In this document: one piece after another, positions 1-9,293 of the stretch
Layout of the letters: each line of letters starts with the position of its first letter
Position numbering within the stretch: the first letter of the stretch is position 1
NCBI GenBank assembly: GCA_016271365.2
Contig: CM057456.1
Location: 167,603,501-167,667,500, forward strand
Length of the DNA: 64,000 nucleotides
From: Neoceratodus forsteri
Lineage: Eukaryota; Chordata; Ceratodontiformes; Ceratodontidae
Direction of reading: 5' to 3'
The notes under the pieces: generated by a model
The model's input: the letters and a program-made list of their open reading frames with translations, nothing else
The model's database searches: none
What the model was told of the DNA's origin: nothing
Program-made: the position numbers and the translations under genes

Positions 1-497
1 AGTAAGAAGCAGTACATGAATTACAATATATGTCTTTTGTGGTTGTGTTTCAATATAAGCTGTTCATCCAGTGATTCAACAGTTGTGATGCTTGGATCAT
101 AGTGTTGGTCCACTTAATACTTGGGTTACTCCAAAGGATCCTAGCACTGCCACTTTAATCATATGCAGATAGTTAAAACAATAGCTCTAGAAAGCTATCA
201 AACATATGCATTGTATTTCAATTTAGAAAACCTAATAATATTATTTAAAAATAATAGTCTTAATAACAACAGTAACAATAATAATATCTTCCTATTGAAC
301 CTCTCTTGGATTGATACAGTTTGTTACAAGAGTAGGGATGAGCCAGACTTTACAGCCCACTGTGGAATTCAGACAAAATTATTATTCTGCTTCAATGAAA
401 ATTGACAAAACCTTGAAATTCTCACATTTTGCAAATTTGTTATGTTAATTAATAATTGGCAATAATAGGTCAGTCAGGAAAACTTCAGTATTGGGAA
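1..497. other. AT-rich sequence without a recognised gene
   Basis: No coding similarity or RNA gene is visible. An 80-codon open frame at 163-405 is AT-rich, contains an Asn-run from simple AAT/AAC repeats and has no recognisable domain, so I do not call it a gene. Confidence 0.5.
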
Positions 498-1070
498 AGT
501 TAATGGAGTCATTCCTGAAAGAAAGGATTGTGGAAAATCTTGAATCCAGTGGGTATCAAGACCTGAGACAGCATGGATTCACAGGGAGAGGTCATGTCAA
601 ACAAATCTGAGAGAGTTCTTTCACTAGGTGACCAAGGAACTAGATCAGGGTGGAGCGTGGACATAGCCTACCTAGATTTCAGTAAAGCATACAACACTGT
701 TCCACATAAGAGACTAGTAAGCAAATTGGGTAGCTTAGGAGTGGATCCTAAGGTGGTAAACTGGGTAAGAAATTGGTTAAGGGATAGGTGGCAGATGGTG
801 GTGTTAAACGGAATTCACTCAGAGAAAGGGAGGGTGACCAACAGGCTGCCTCAGGGATCAATGCTGGGACTAGTCTTCTTTAAAGTCATTATGAGTGGCA
901 TTGCAGAGGAGCTATAAGGGAAGGTCTGCTACTGTACAGGGTGGGGGGGTGGAATGGTGTGTAGCAACCTAAGAAAACTCAGGGAGTGGTCAAGGGTATG
1001 GCAGCTGGGTTTCAATGCAAAAAAGTGCAAAATAGTGCACATGGGGCACAGAGACCCAAGGAGAGGGATG
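498..1070 (+). pseudogene. CR1-like LINE reverse transcriptase fragment
   Basis: This is a decayed stretch of non-LTR retrotransposon ORF2. Around 500-570 the translated sequence reads like the RT segment preceding the palm (MESFLKERIVENLESS-type). The 114-codon open frame at 573-917 carries AYLDFSKAYNTVPHKRL, the conserved CR1/Jockey-superfamily palm block with the first catalytic Asp, followed by a PQGS turn and a thumb-like WVRNWLRDR segment. At 986-1070 another frame resembles the downstream block (EWSRVWQLGFNAKKCKI type). Frameshifts separate the pieces and the expected FADD box is missing between them. Both ends are truncated. Same family as the minus-strand LINEs near 42 and 50 kb. The domain identity is clear; the exact edges are not. 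Confidence 0.8.
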
Positions 1071-1079
1071 TAGTCCTGT

Positions 1080-2090
1080 GGGGTCACAACTTAGGAAGCA
1101 GTGACCCCTTACTTCATTTTGAGAGTGAGCATCCCTCCCACACTTCTGATAGGTGTATGCTTACTGCTGTACCAGGCTGTACTGCACAGTACAAAACAAA
1201 AACAAAACCTGCAGTCCATCACCTCTGCACAATTTGTCACTTAACTCATAAACACTTAATAGTTCCCTTTCAAGTCCGACCCATCTGTTGCTTAACCTGA
1301 TGCAAAAGGGCCACACAGGATACAATGAGTTAACTTACTTGATGTAAATTAACTGTATCCCTTCCCCTGACCCTTGCTGTCTCACTCAAATAAGTATGAT
1401 GTCTGCAAAAGATTCATTCTTACCTCAGCCTGTCCTGGCAAATTTTTGGGGCTTGAAGAAACTGCTAACTAACTGGGGTGTTGCTTGGATTAATGAAATC
1501 TGGTAAAGCATGACATAAAATTAATTTATGGGTTAAACATGCTAGTTCATTTTGTATTGTATTTGTTTTTGTCTTATTTATGTGATAAAAAAGCAGAACA
1601 CTGTCTTGTAGAAAAACTTTAATACAGGAAACTGTATTTTGGGGTACATACAATAACATGGGACTGAAAAATATAAGCCCTTTCAGTTTTATAAAGCTTG
1701 CTGTTCCTAATACCCTACCTGACATGTCTTGATGGGTAGTGGGCTGGAGTTTTGGAAGTAGTTTTGAATGACTATCCTAGTTTGAAAAGGGTCTGTGAAA
1801 ACATATCAAAGCCTTATTTCGCTACTGAGCCTTGATTCAGAAAAGAAAGTACCATGTTAGTGGATCTGTTGGTATGCTTGTCTCTAGGCATATAAAATAG
1901 GAAGGTCATGGGTTTCTAGACCCACACCAGAAACTTAGACTTCTACCCAGTACTGACACTGTTGTGCACTATTATGGGGCATTACACCTCTGAGAAACAA
2001 ACCTTGGCTTGGTGTGCCTTTCTTGGCACCCAGATGTATATTAATACTGTGCAATACTCTGTTTTTAGTAATGTGCAATATTTTATATAA
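1080..2090. other. No recognised feature
   Basis: AT-rich intergenic-type sequence between the LINE fragment and the LTR element. The open frames here are short and lack recognisable domains. Confidence 0.5.
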
Positions 2091-2094
2091 ACTA
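2091..2094. repeat. Target-site duplication, left copy (acta)
   Basis: Four bases acta directly abut the TGTAAC end of the 3' LTR and match the four bases after the GTTACA end of the other LTR. Four to six bp is usual for Ty3/Gypsy integration. Confidence 0.75.
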
Positions 2095-3972
2095 TGTAAC
2101 CACCAGGTGGTGCTATCCAAAGGGCTACTACCCCTGCCTGCTTGACTACCGACAGGTTGAGGGGCCTAGGTTCTATGGCGAGTGCCTCCACCCAGAGGTC
2201 AGGGTTTGTAGGGGTTAGACTAGCTTGGTCACAGCCTCTGGGACACTGAGACCCCCTTGTTTCCCTCTAGTGGCTCACACAATGCACAGAAGTTACAGTC
2301 CCAATACCCCACATGTACACACTGTTCATTCATAAAGTACCATTTACCCTCAAGACTGATTCTGAGGTTCGTCTCTGGTGACCCCCTGTAAAATAAGGTT
2401 AATCAACATACACAAACCAATACAATGCTTGATATGTAGGCACTGACACTCCAGACAGTTTAAAGTTTAACAACATCAAATCTGGTTTATTTAGGGGGAA
2501 TAAAACATGGGAGGGGGAGATCAGGTTAATTGGCAGAATTAAATCACAGTACTGTGCACACATACAGGATCTGAAAAGTCAAACTCTGGGTACCCAGGTT
2601 GGGGGGATAGCTAGCCAGGTCCATTGCCCAGGGGGTTGGCTGGCAGATGCAGATGGACAGGGTCCTGTAGAAGAAAATATATGCACAACACCCAATTGTA
2701 ATCCGGAGCCGGATGGCTCAGTCCATGAAGAAGTGAAACAACAATAATTACATGACACACTTGTAATTGAAAACAGGCTACAGAGGAATACCCTGATTTG
2801 TACTCACAATAGCCAAGCTGAGAAATGGATGGTGGATGTTCTTCTGTATTGCCAGAACAACAGGTCATGGAGACAAGGTCCTTGTGACTGGACCCTACTG
2901 CAATACATAGCCAACGGATTTAGTCCGAGACAAGCTGGGGTTTGCTTCCAGCTTCAACACACAGCACACAGGGGATTGGAAATAGTGATTCCCCACAAGC
3001 ACTACGCACATTCATATGTAAAAGGAAAGTACTATACCAGGCAGGCTGCTCCTAGATCCCGATGGTCGCAATTACTGCAAAATACCCAGGAGCACACACA
3101 GCAGCTTCAGTTCCTGACAGACTGAGCGCGATTCAGCAACTCCAGTTTTCTACACAGTTAGCCTGGTTTCTACCTTTCAGACTTCCTTCTTTCTCCTCAC
3201 AAGTCAGATTCAGTCTGAACTAGCACTTACAACGGCTGCAGGCCAAACCTCAGGGCCTCACACACGCTTCCTGCATGAAACTATATACCACAGAAGCACA
3301 CAGCTCCTTCTCTCTTCACTGTCACAACTGATCTGATCTTTCCAGTCACAGAGCAGGGCATTTCCTTTAGCTCCACACCATTCTGTTGGTTGGTTCGGCT
3401 GTCACTCACAATAAGACTCTCTCTGTTGGTGGAAAAAGGTGCCAAGGTCAAAACTACATTTCCCAGAGTCACTGCCCATACAATCCCCTTGTGGCTGGCT
3501 CAAAATTAAGAGTCCAAGTTCTGATTCGTCCACAGGCTCCATTTTAGGGCTCCCTTAACCCAATTTTCCCAGCACAGCAGTTCAGGAATAAAATGAAAGA
3601 GCTACACTGAAACAGTTCATGCTAAAATAAAGACAGGTTTGAAAAACTACATTTTCTCTGTCACTCTAAATGATTTCTGGCAAACAGTTATATCTTTCAA
3701 CAAAGCTCCCTCTGCACATGTAGCAACAGCAGAAATCGGAGCAAATTGGCAGCAGCTCGGGTGGGATTCGAGCATTAAATACACAGTCCCGCCATACAAA
3801 CTAATTAAGTCTGCAAACAGATAGCTCTTAAAGAGACAGTACATGGAGGCTCAAATAGCACTCACTTGGAACCACATTTAAACAGCTCAGACACCGAACA
3901 CCGCCCAGACTTGGAACATTCAGGCAAGCTCCCTGAAGACTTTTGGGAACCCCCATTTGCAGTGGGGTTACA
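2095..3972 (-). repeat. 3' LTR (in element orientation)
   Basis: A 1878-bp direct repeat of 9294-11175 with scattered substitutions and small indels. It begins TGTAAC and ends GTTACA on the plus strand. Landmarks shared by both copies include the acaggttgaggggcctaggt block near 2153/9351 and the cttaaagagacagtac block near 3828/11032. LTRs this long are at the upper end for vertebrate Gypsy elements. The short open frames in it appear incidental. A short purine-rich stretch on the minus strand just inside it (about 3973-3988, reading AGGCCAGGAAGGG) is a plausible polypurine tract. Confidence 0.92.
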
Positions 3973-3988
3973 CCCTTCCTGGCCTGGA
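3973..3988 (-). other. Candidate polypurine tract
   Basis: Immediately upstream (minus strand) of the 3' LTR the sequence reads AGGCCAGGAAGGG and runs straight into TGTAAC. Position and purine bias fit a plus-strand priming site, although two Cs interrupt it. Confidence 0.45.
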
Positions 3989-4177
3989 AAAACATGGCGT
4001 CCGCGTCAAGTAAATACACCCATAAATTTCAATACAACCATATACATTTACATCAATATCACATTAGGCTTATACATGTAATCATCAGTCAACATATCAC
4101 CTTACCAGAAACACATTTCTGAAACTTTTCAGTACATCACTCTTTTTCACAGTATTATGCACACATTGTACCATAAC

Positions 4178-5376
4178 TCAGGTTATTACCTCCTGTACAT
4201 GAAACTTGAAGAGAGGGGGCCCTTCCCTATCAGCTACCTTGGGGCTGGATGGGGCAGGGGCACCATACCTAGAGGGCAACACAAGTAACTTGGAGTTAGC
4301 ACTGATGTTCAGTTTGGGCAATGATCTCGGGGACACATACACTCCTTTATGGACAACATTGAGAGGCAAGTCCACAAGCCTCCCAGGGGAATCATAATTG
4401 AGGTGCACCACAGGCTTTACAACTTGACCATTCTTTCTAGGGGAACTGTTACAGTCTCTGCACCCTGAGCCTCATTTTCAGCATTTTCCTCACTTGTCAG
4501 GGGAGTATCCATTGGGGTAGAGAGGCTAGAACTTGGGGCACTTTCAGCTTCGGGAGTTACAATCTCTGAGTCCACAACACTTGGCTCACATGGGGAATTT
4601 TCTGACACTGGCAGTGAATTATCAGGGCACTCAACACACTCTTCTTGTTCTGGTATATCACCAGTTTGTCCCAGTCCATCATTTTCCTCCTCTGAAAACT
4701 CAAACAGTTCAACCATACACAATGATTCCATATCATCTGACTTGATGCTTTGCATTTCACATGCTGGGAGAATCGGCTCCAGGGACAAAACTGGGGACTT
4801 AGACAGTCCAGAAGGCCCAGCTTCATCTCCAGGATTGACTAGGGTATTGCCCCGAAACAATTGACTCAGTTCGTAAGAAGGGTAGTATTCAAAGCCACAC
4901 TCACTTTCCTCTGACATGGACTGACAGTCATGTTCAGCTGGGACTTGTGGAGGGGAACACTTTAACTCAGCTTCTGTAGGTGAAGGCTTTCTTGATTTTT
5001 GCTTAGCAGCAGCTCTAGTCACTGGTCCAGAGGGGGCATTTTCTGGGGGATCAGACTCAATCAAGATTTGTCCAATAGGCAGTAAATGATTTCTATGTAT
5101 TGTTTTCACATCTTTTGAATTATTCTCAGGCCTTACTTTGTACACAGGCAGATCATCTAGTTTGCACACTACAATGTGAGGGAGATGGTGCCATCTGTCA
5201 GCAATCTTATGTATGCCATGCTGTCCCAGATTTCTTAGCAATACCCGATCTCCCTCCTGGAGTTCCTGTGCTTTCACCTTTTTATCATACCGTTCTTTGT
5301 TGGCCAGATTTCTTTTGGCAGACATAGTTTGAGCCAGTTGGTATGCATGATTTAGCTGGGCCTTTAACTTTTGCAC
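4178..5376 (-). pseudogene. pol C-terminus: GPY/F-like module and acidic tail
   Basis: The 319-codon frame 4417-5376 holds the end of the integrase polyprotein. Its first 60-100 residues contain GDRVLLRN, HKIADRW, LPVYKVRPE and IHRNHLLPIG, the pattern of the integrase C-terminal GPY/F-like module found in vertebrate Gypsy elements. A long Ser/Glu/Pro-rich acidic tail follows (SDPPENAPSGPVTRAAAK, then about 200 low-complexity residues). A frameshift near 4415 moves the end into another frame (4178-4411, starting VHLNYDSPGR), a tail motif often seen at the very end of such polyproteins. It is separated from the integrase core by a stop or frame break near 5400. Integrase C-terminal modules bind DNA and influence target choice. 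This copy is broken. Confidence 0.8.
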
Positions 5377-5418
5377 ATACTGTAAATAGTTTTTAGCTCA
5401 AACCTCATCAGGAGAAAC

Positions 5419-6111
5419 TCAGAAACATACATCTACCAGCAGTCGAGCTTCTCTTCCAAGCATCAGGCGGTAGGGGGAGAACCCAGTGGCATCACTTTTG
5501 GTGCAGTTGTAGGCATGTACCAGGGTGCTAATTTGTTGGCTCCATCTAGGCTTGTCCTTTGGGTATAGGATGCCTTGCATATCTAGCAAAGTGCGGTTGA
5601 AACGTTCAGGCTGCAGGTCCCCCTGGGGGTGGTAAGGGGTGGTTCTGGACTGTCGCACTCCCCACAGAGAAAGCATCTCTTTGATCAGACGACTCTCAAA
5701 GTCTTTCCCTTGATCAGAATGGATTCTTTGTGGAGCCCCATAGTGAACAAAAAAGTTATCTACAAGTACTTTTGCCACAGTGGATGCCTTCTGGTCCCTG
5801 GTGAGGAAAGTTTGGGCATATCTCGTAAAGCGGTCAGTGACTACCAGCACATTGCTAATATTTCTTTGATCTGACTCCAGACTTAGGAATTCAATACAGA
5901 CCAGCTCCATGGGTGCACTGGTGGTGATGTTAACAAGGGGGACAACCCTCTGGGGCAGGGCTTTCCTCTGTAAACAGCGACTACAAGTTCGAATGTGTTG
6001 CTCAACATCAGCCCCCATCTTAGGCCAATAGAATCTGGATCTCACCAAGTCAAGTGTTCTGTCTATACCAAGGTGCCCCATGTGGTTGTGTAAGGACCTC
6101 TGTACTGAGTC
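5419..6111 (-). pseudogene. Integrase: HHCC zinc domain and DDE-type core
   Basis: The 220-codon frame 5419-6081 starts MGHLGIDRTLDLVRSRFYW and continues to CSRCLQRKALPQ, the His/Cys zinc-binding domain of retroviral-type integrases. The first His of the pair lies just upstream past an in-frame TGA near 6109-6111, which joins this frame to the RNase H/linker frame. The core shows VTDRFTRYAQ, HSDQGKDFES (second catalytic Asp) and PERFNRTLL (catalytic Glu), then HAYNCTKSDATGFSPY and LMLGREARL. The first catalytic Asp, expected in the CxDFLS block, is Glu here (GAA at 5890-5892). That replacement and the stop codon suggest loss of activity. Integrase inserts the cDNA into the genome. Family assignment is firm. 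Confidence 0.92.
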
Positions 6112-7026
6112 TCAAAAGGCAGTAGGCAGCACTAGTTGTTTGTCTATTTGTCCCCCTCTGTCTACTGTTTCTCTGTATAACAGTCTATTGACCAGTTTCA
6201 ACTTAGGACCTACCTTGTATAACAATGCAGTTCTCAAATCAGTGTTGCGTAATTTGGACACATCTTTCCCTGCATAGAGGGATTCTAAAGCTGATTTGAT
6301 CATGGGATCTTGGGATTGAGCCCGCTGAATACTGTCATTGTCCAGCTGAGGCAGTGCACCAATGTCTATTGCAGAAAAGTGGCAATAAGCAGCAGGTATG
6401 CAGTTCTCAGAGGGTCCCAAACAATCCACCATACAGTCCACTGTGTCAGTGGACATTTGTTCCTCCCTGTCAAACTTCTGGCAGAGTGCCCGAATATCAG
6501 GTTCTGACAGTCTGACCCAGTCATTCAGGGGAACAGGCCTCCAGGAGAGAGCATCAGCATCTATGTGGTTCAGGCCTGCTCTGTATTCAACAGCATAGTC
6601 GTATGTAGATAATGCAGAAAGCCACCTATGGCCAGTGGCATCTGACTCATCTGAAGTCTGCACACAGGTCAAAGGATTATTGTCAGTTTTCACTAGTATC
6701 TTAGCCCCATACAAGTACTAGTGGAACTGGTCAACAATGGCCCACATCAAAGCTAGGAACTCTAACTTATGTACAGGATAGTTCTTTTCGGATAGGGTTA
6801 GGTTTCTACTGGCAAAAGTCAGTGGTCACAAGCCATTCTCATGCTCTTGGTAAAATACAGCCCCCAAGCCTTGCAGGCTAGCATCAGTGTGCATGACATA
6901 GGGCTTCGCTGGATCTGCATAGGCAAGGACAGGAGAGTGGGTAAGTTGATATATAATCTCATGAAAAGCAGCTTCACACTCAGGTGTCCATCTGGTTCCA
7001 AATACTTCATTAGGATGGAAATACAC
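6112..7026 (-). pseudogene. RNase H and connection to integrase
   Basis: Two frames together cover the Ty3/Gypsy RNase H. The 6826-7026 frame contains AFHEIIYQLTHSPVLAYADP and HTDASLQGLGAVFYQ, where the Asp of HTDAS is catalytic. The same frame then reads through stops to SEKNYPVHKLEFLALMWA, where the Glu is also a catalytic position. The 6112-6714 frame starts YGAKILVKTDNNPL, the third acidic site, and continues to HRWLSALSTYDYAVEYRAG and HIDADALSWRP, the usual end of the domain. In-frame stops lie near 6718 and 6826. The remainder is linker leading to the integrase zinc domain. RNase H removes the RNA template during reverse transcription. Confidence 0.9.
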
Positions 7027-7054
7027 TCTCTCAGGCTCAGAAGAAACCGACCTC

Positions 7055-7680
7055 TTATATTTTTTTGTTAGTAGGAGGGTAACCTTGAGTAAGAATAAGT
7101 AAAGGACGAATCACTCTTAAATAGTCCTTGATGAACCGGTGATAGTAAGCACAGAATCCCAGAAATCTTTGCAGTTCTTTTAGATTGTGGGGCTGTGGCC
7201 AGGTGATCAAGGCCTCAACTTTACTTGGGTCTGTTTCTGTTCCCTCAGTGGATACTATGTGTCCCACATACTTTACAGAGGTTTGGAAGAACTGACATTT
7301 ATCGATGGATAGTTTAAGGCCAAAGTCTTCCAGTCAGTCCAACACCTTGAACAATCTGCTCTCATTTTCCTCCAGTGAGCTGCCAAACACAATAACATAA
7401 TCTAGGTATACCAGGCACACTAACAAGTTCATGTCACACACCGCACGCTCCATCAGTCATTGAAAAGTGGCTGGAGCACCTGAAATCCCTTGCGGCATCC
7501 TCATGAATTCATAGAAACCAAGCGGACAGATAAAGGCTGCCTTTTCATGGTCTTCTGGGTCCACAGGGATCTGGTAGTATCCACTGCAAAGATCCAACAC
7601 TGAGAACCACTTACTACTGTTCAGGCAGTCTAAGGCATCCTGAGTGCGGAGCATTGTGTACTGATCAGGAATAGTCCGCC
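7055..7680 (-). pseudogene. Reverse transcriptase, N-terminally truncated
   Basis: Starting near 7680 on the minus strand the translation enters RT part-way: IPDQYTMLRTQDALDCL, then KWFSVLDLCSGYYQIPVD with the first catalytic Asp, then FICPLGFYEFMRMPQG and GAPATFQ (frame 7457-7654). After a stop the catalytic box follows near 7395-7411 but reads YLDY instead of YLDD, so the second Asp is lost. The thumb/connection region at 7055-7267 shows GHIVSTEG, DPSKVEALITWPQP and LQRFLGFCAYYHRFIKD. The fingers and everything upstream, including protease, are absent. RT copies element RNA into DNA. This copy would be inactive. Confidence 0.9.
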
Positions 7681-9220
7681 GGTTGTCTGTGCCTTTTGGG
7701 GACCGACATTCTCTCTTTCTTCATGTGCCCATCCTTTCCACAATTATAGCAAAACATACTTTCTGGAGTTTGAGCTGGCCGAGGCATCACACTGGGAGCC
7801 AGGGCGGGGGTACTGCTAACTGGAAACCTTGGTGCCATCTCTGTGTGTGGCGTGATAAGCATTTGGATACATCTCGTCAATTTCCCCACTTCCATGGTCA
7901 AAACATCGAGTTTTGAGCTGTTGTCAGCAGGAGATGCATGGGTGGGTACTCCCACCCCCATAGCAGATGCAGTCGGATGAGGGTTGGGCCTGTACCTGCA
8001 TGAGTGGCCTTCATAAAGAGACTGCTTTTATTTCTCTGAACTCTCTCAGCAGTTCACCCAATGGTGGCACAGCCTCATTGGTCCCCACTTCACAAGGACC
8101 TTCTGATGCTGTGATCACTTGGGCTGCACTCAGCCCAGAATTAAAATCCCCCTCCTCATCTTCAACCTCCCGAAGTTCTTTTATTTTGTCACAGTAGTCC
8201 AGTAGGTTAACCCTTCTGTCTGGGAGCCTTAATTGAAGGAGCTGCAATTTAGAATGCTTTGCATGTTGTAGTGGGTGCTCCAACCTTACATGGTTTAAGC
8301 CACTGGCGGCCACCCCACCTTTTTGGTAAGCCTTCTGCAGAGCTCTTTCCAGACCAGTAACATATGCAGAAAAACTTTCCCCTGGCCACTGTTTTGTACC
8401 TTGAAATTTCCACATCAAGCTTTCCCCTGACTCAGTGCTCCCAAAATTGCCTTCAAGTGCAGATAGGTACTTCTGGGCAGATGTATCAGGATTTGTGGAC
8501 TCAAAAATTTAATGGCCTCTAGGGCAGGACCTCTCACACTTTCTACGATTCTTTTCATTTCTCAACCTCTGCACACTGCCATTCAGGTATCAGGGGGGCA
8601 ACACAATCTATCCAGGTGTCCCAATCATCCTCCCTCCGGGGGGGTGGGGAGGGTGCCAGAGAAGATCCTCAACCCTCAGTAAGAGCCGTGACTAATGGCA
8701 GGTTCAGAAACTGGAGCCTGCATTGGTTCAGCCACAGAAAGAGGGGCAATAATGGGTGCTGGAGTGGGAAGGGGTGTGGGGCAGGAACACCCCCAGGTGG
8801 CAGAAATAACGTCTTTAAGTCCTCCACAGTTTTCCCTTTCTCCAGCAACAACTTGGCAAATTTCTCCTCAAAAGTTTCAGATAGTGGAAGGGGCTCATTT
8901 CCCCAGTCTTTACTGTCCTTAGTTATCACTCTCCAGGCAGTGAGGGCTTCCTCTGGGGTAATAGTCTTTGGCACTTTGGAGCTATCTATGGTGTCCTTAT
9001 ACTCTAATAGGGCCATGAAAGTGTGGGTGAGCAGATCAGCATGTCAACCCACTACCACAGGGTTTTGTAAACCTTCCACCTTGGAAAGTACTCCCTGTAC
9101 AGTGTCCATATTGATACTCAGGGGAATGTCCAGGATAAGTATAGCATTTTGGGGGTTGATCTCCTCCCCAGTACACCACTCCACCAACTGGTGCATAGCC
9201 ACTTCTGTCGGGGTACACAT
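7665..9220 (-). pseudogene. PNMA-like gag with zinc knuckle, decayed
   Basis: The plausible start is an ATG near 9220 on the minus strand. The first 40 residues (LVEWCTGEEINPQNAILI, then IPLSINMDTVQGVL) resemble the N-terminal RNA-binding-like part of vertebrate PNMA proteins, with the characteristic short DWC/EWC and hydrophobic I-x-x-IP motifs. A TGA near 9045 interrupts, then ALLEYKDTIDSSKVP continues. The 8011-8660 part matches the PNMA/Ty3 capsid-like region: WQC...EK, ESVRGPALEAIKFL, a YLSALEGNFGS block, GESFSAYVTGLERALQKA and a KIKELREVEDEE helix. A CCHC knuckle sits at 7711-7755 (CYNCGKDGH), with its last Cys replaced by Arg. Several frameshifts. Gag forms particles and packages RNA. 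PNMA proteins are domesticated relatives. Confidence 0.85.
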
Positions 9221-9272
9221 TTATTTATTTTTTTAACAGTGGTTCATAAATGTGGCCACTAGAAGACACAAA

Positions 9273-9290
9273 ATCCCAGTGATGCTTCCA
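9273..9290 (-). promoter_or_regulatory. Candidate tRNA primer-binding site
   Basis: Three bases inside the 5' LTR the minus strand reads TGGAAGCATCACTGGGAT. It starts with TGG, complementary to a tRNA CCA tail. After discriminator plus seven acceptor bases comes CTGGGAT, as expected for the complement of a T-arm. I could not name the tRNA. Confidence 0.5.
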
Positions 9291-9293
9291 AGA

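Noticed and set aside
163..405. 80-codon open frame at the left edge
   Set aside because: AT-rich, with an Asn run from simple repeats and no domain; probably chance.
4417..5376. env or accessory gene in the LTR element
   Set aside because: The acidic Ser/Pro-rich region is in frame with the integrase GPY/F-like module and lacks signal peptide or membrane segments; it is the pol tail.
5629..5874. 81-codon plus-strand frame and others at 6080-6598
   Set aside because: Antisense to integrase and RNase H coding sequence.
8616..9236. 206-codon plus-strand frame
   Set aside because: Antisense shadow of the minus-strand PNMA-like gag; its translation has no recognisable domain.
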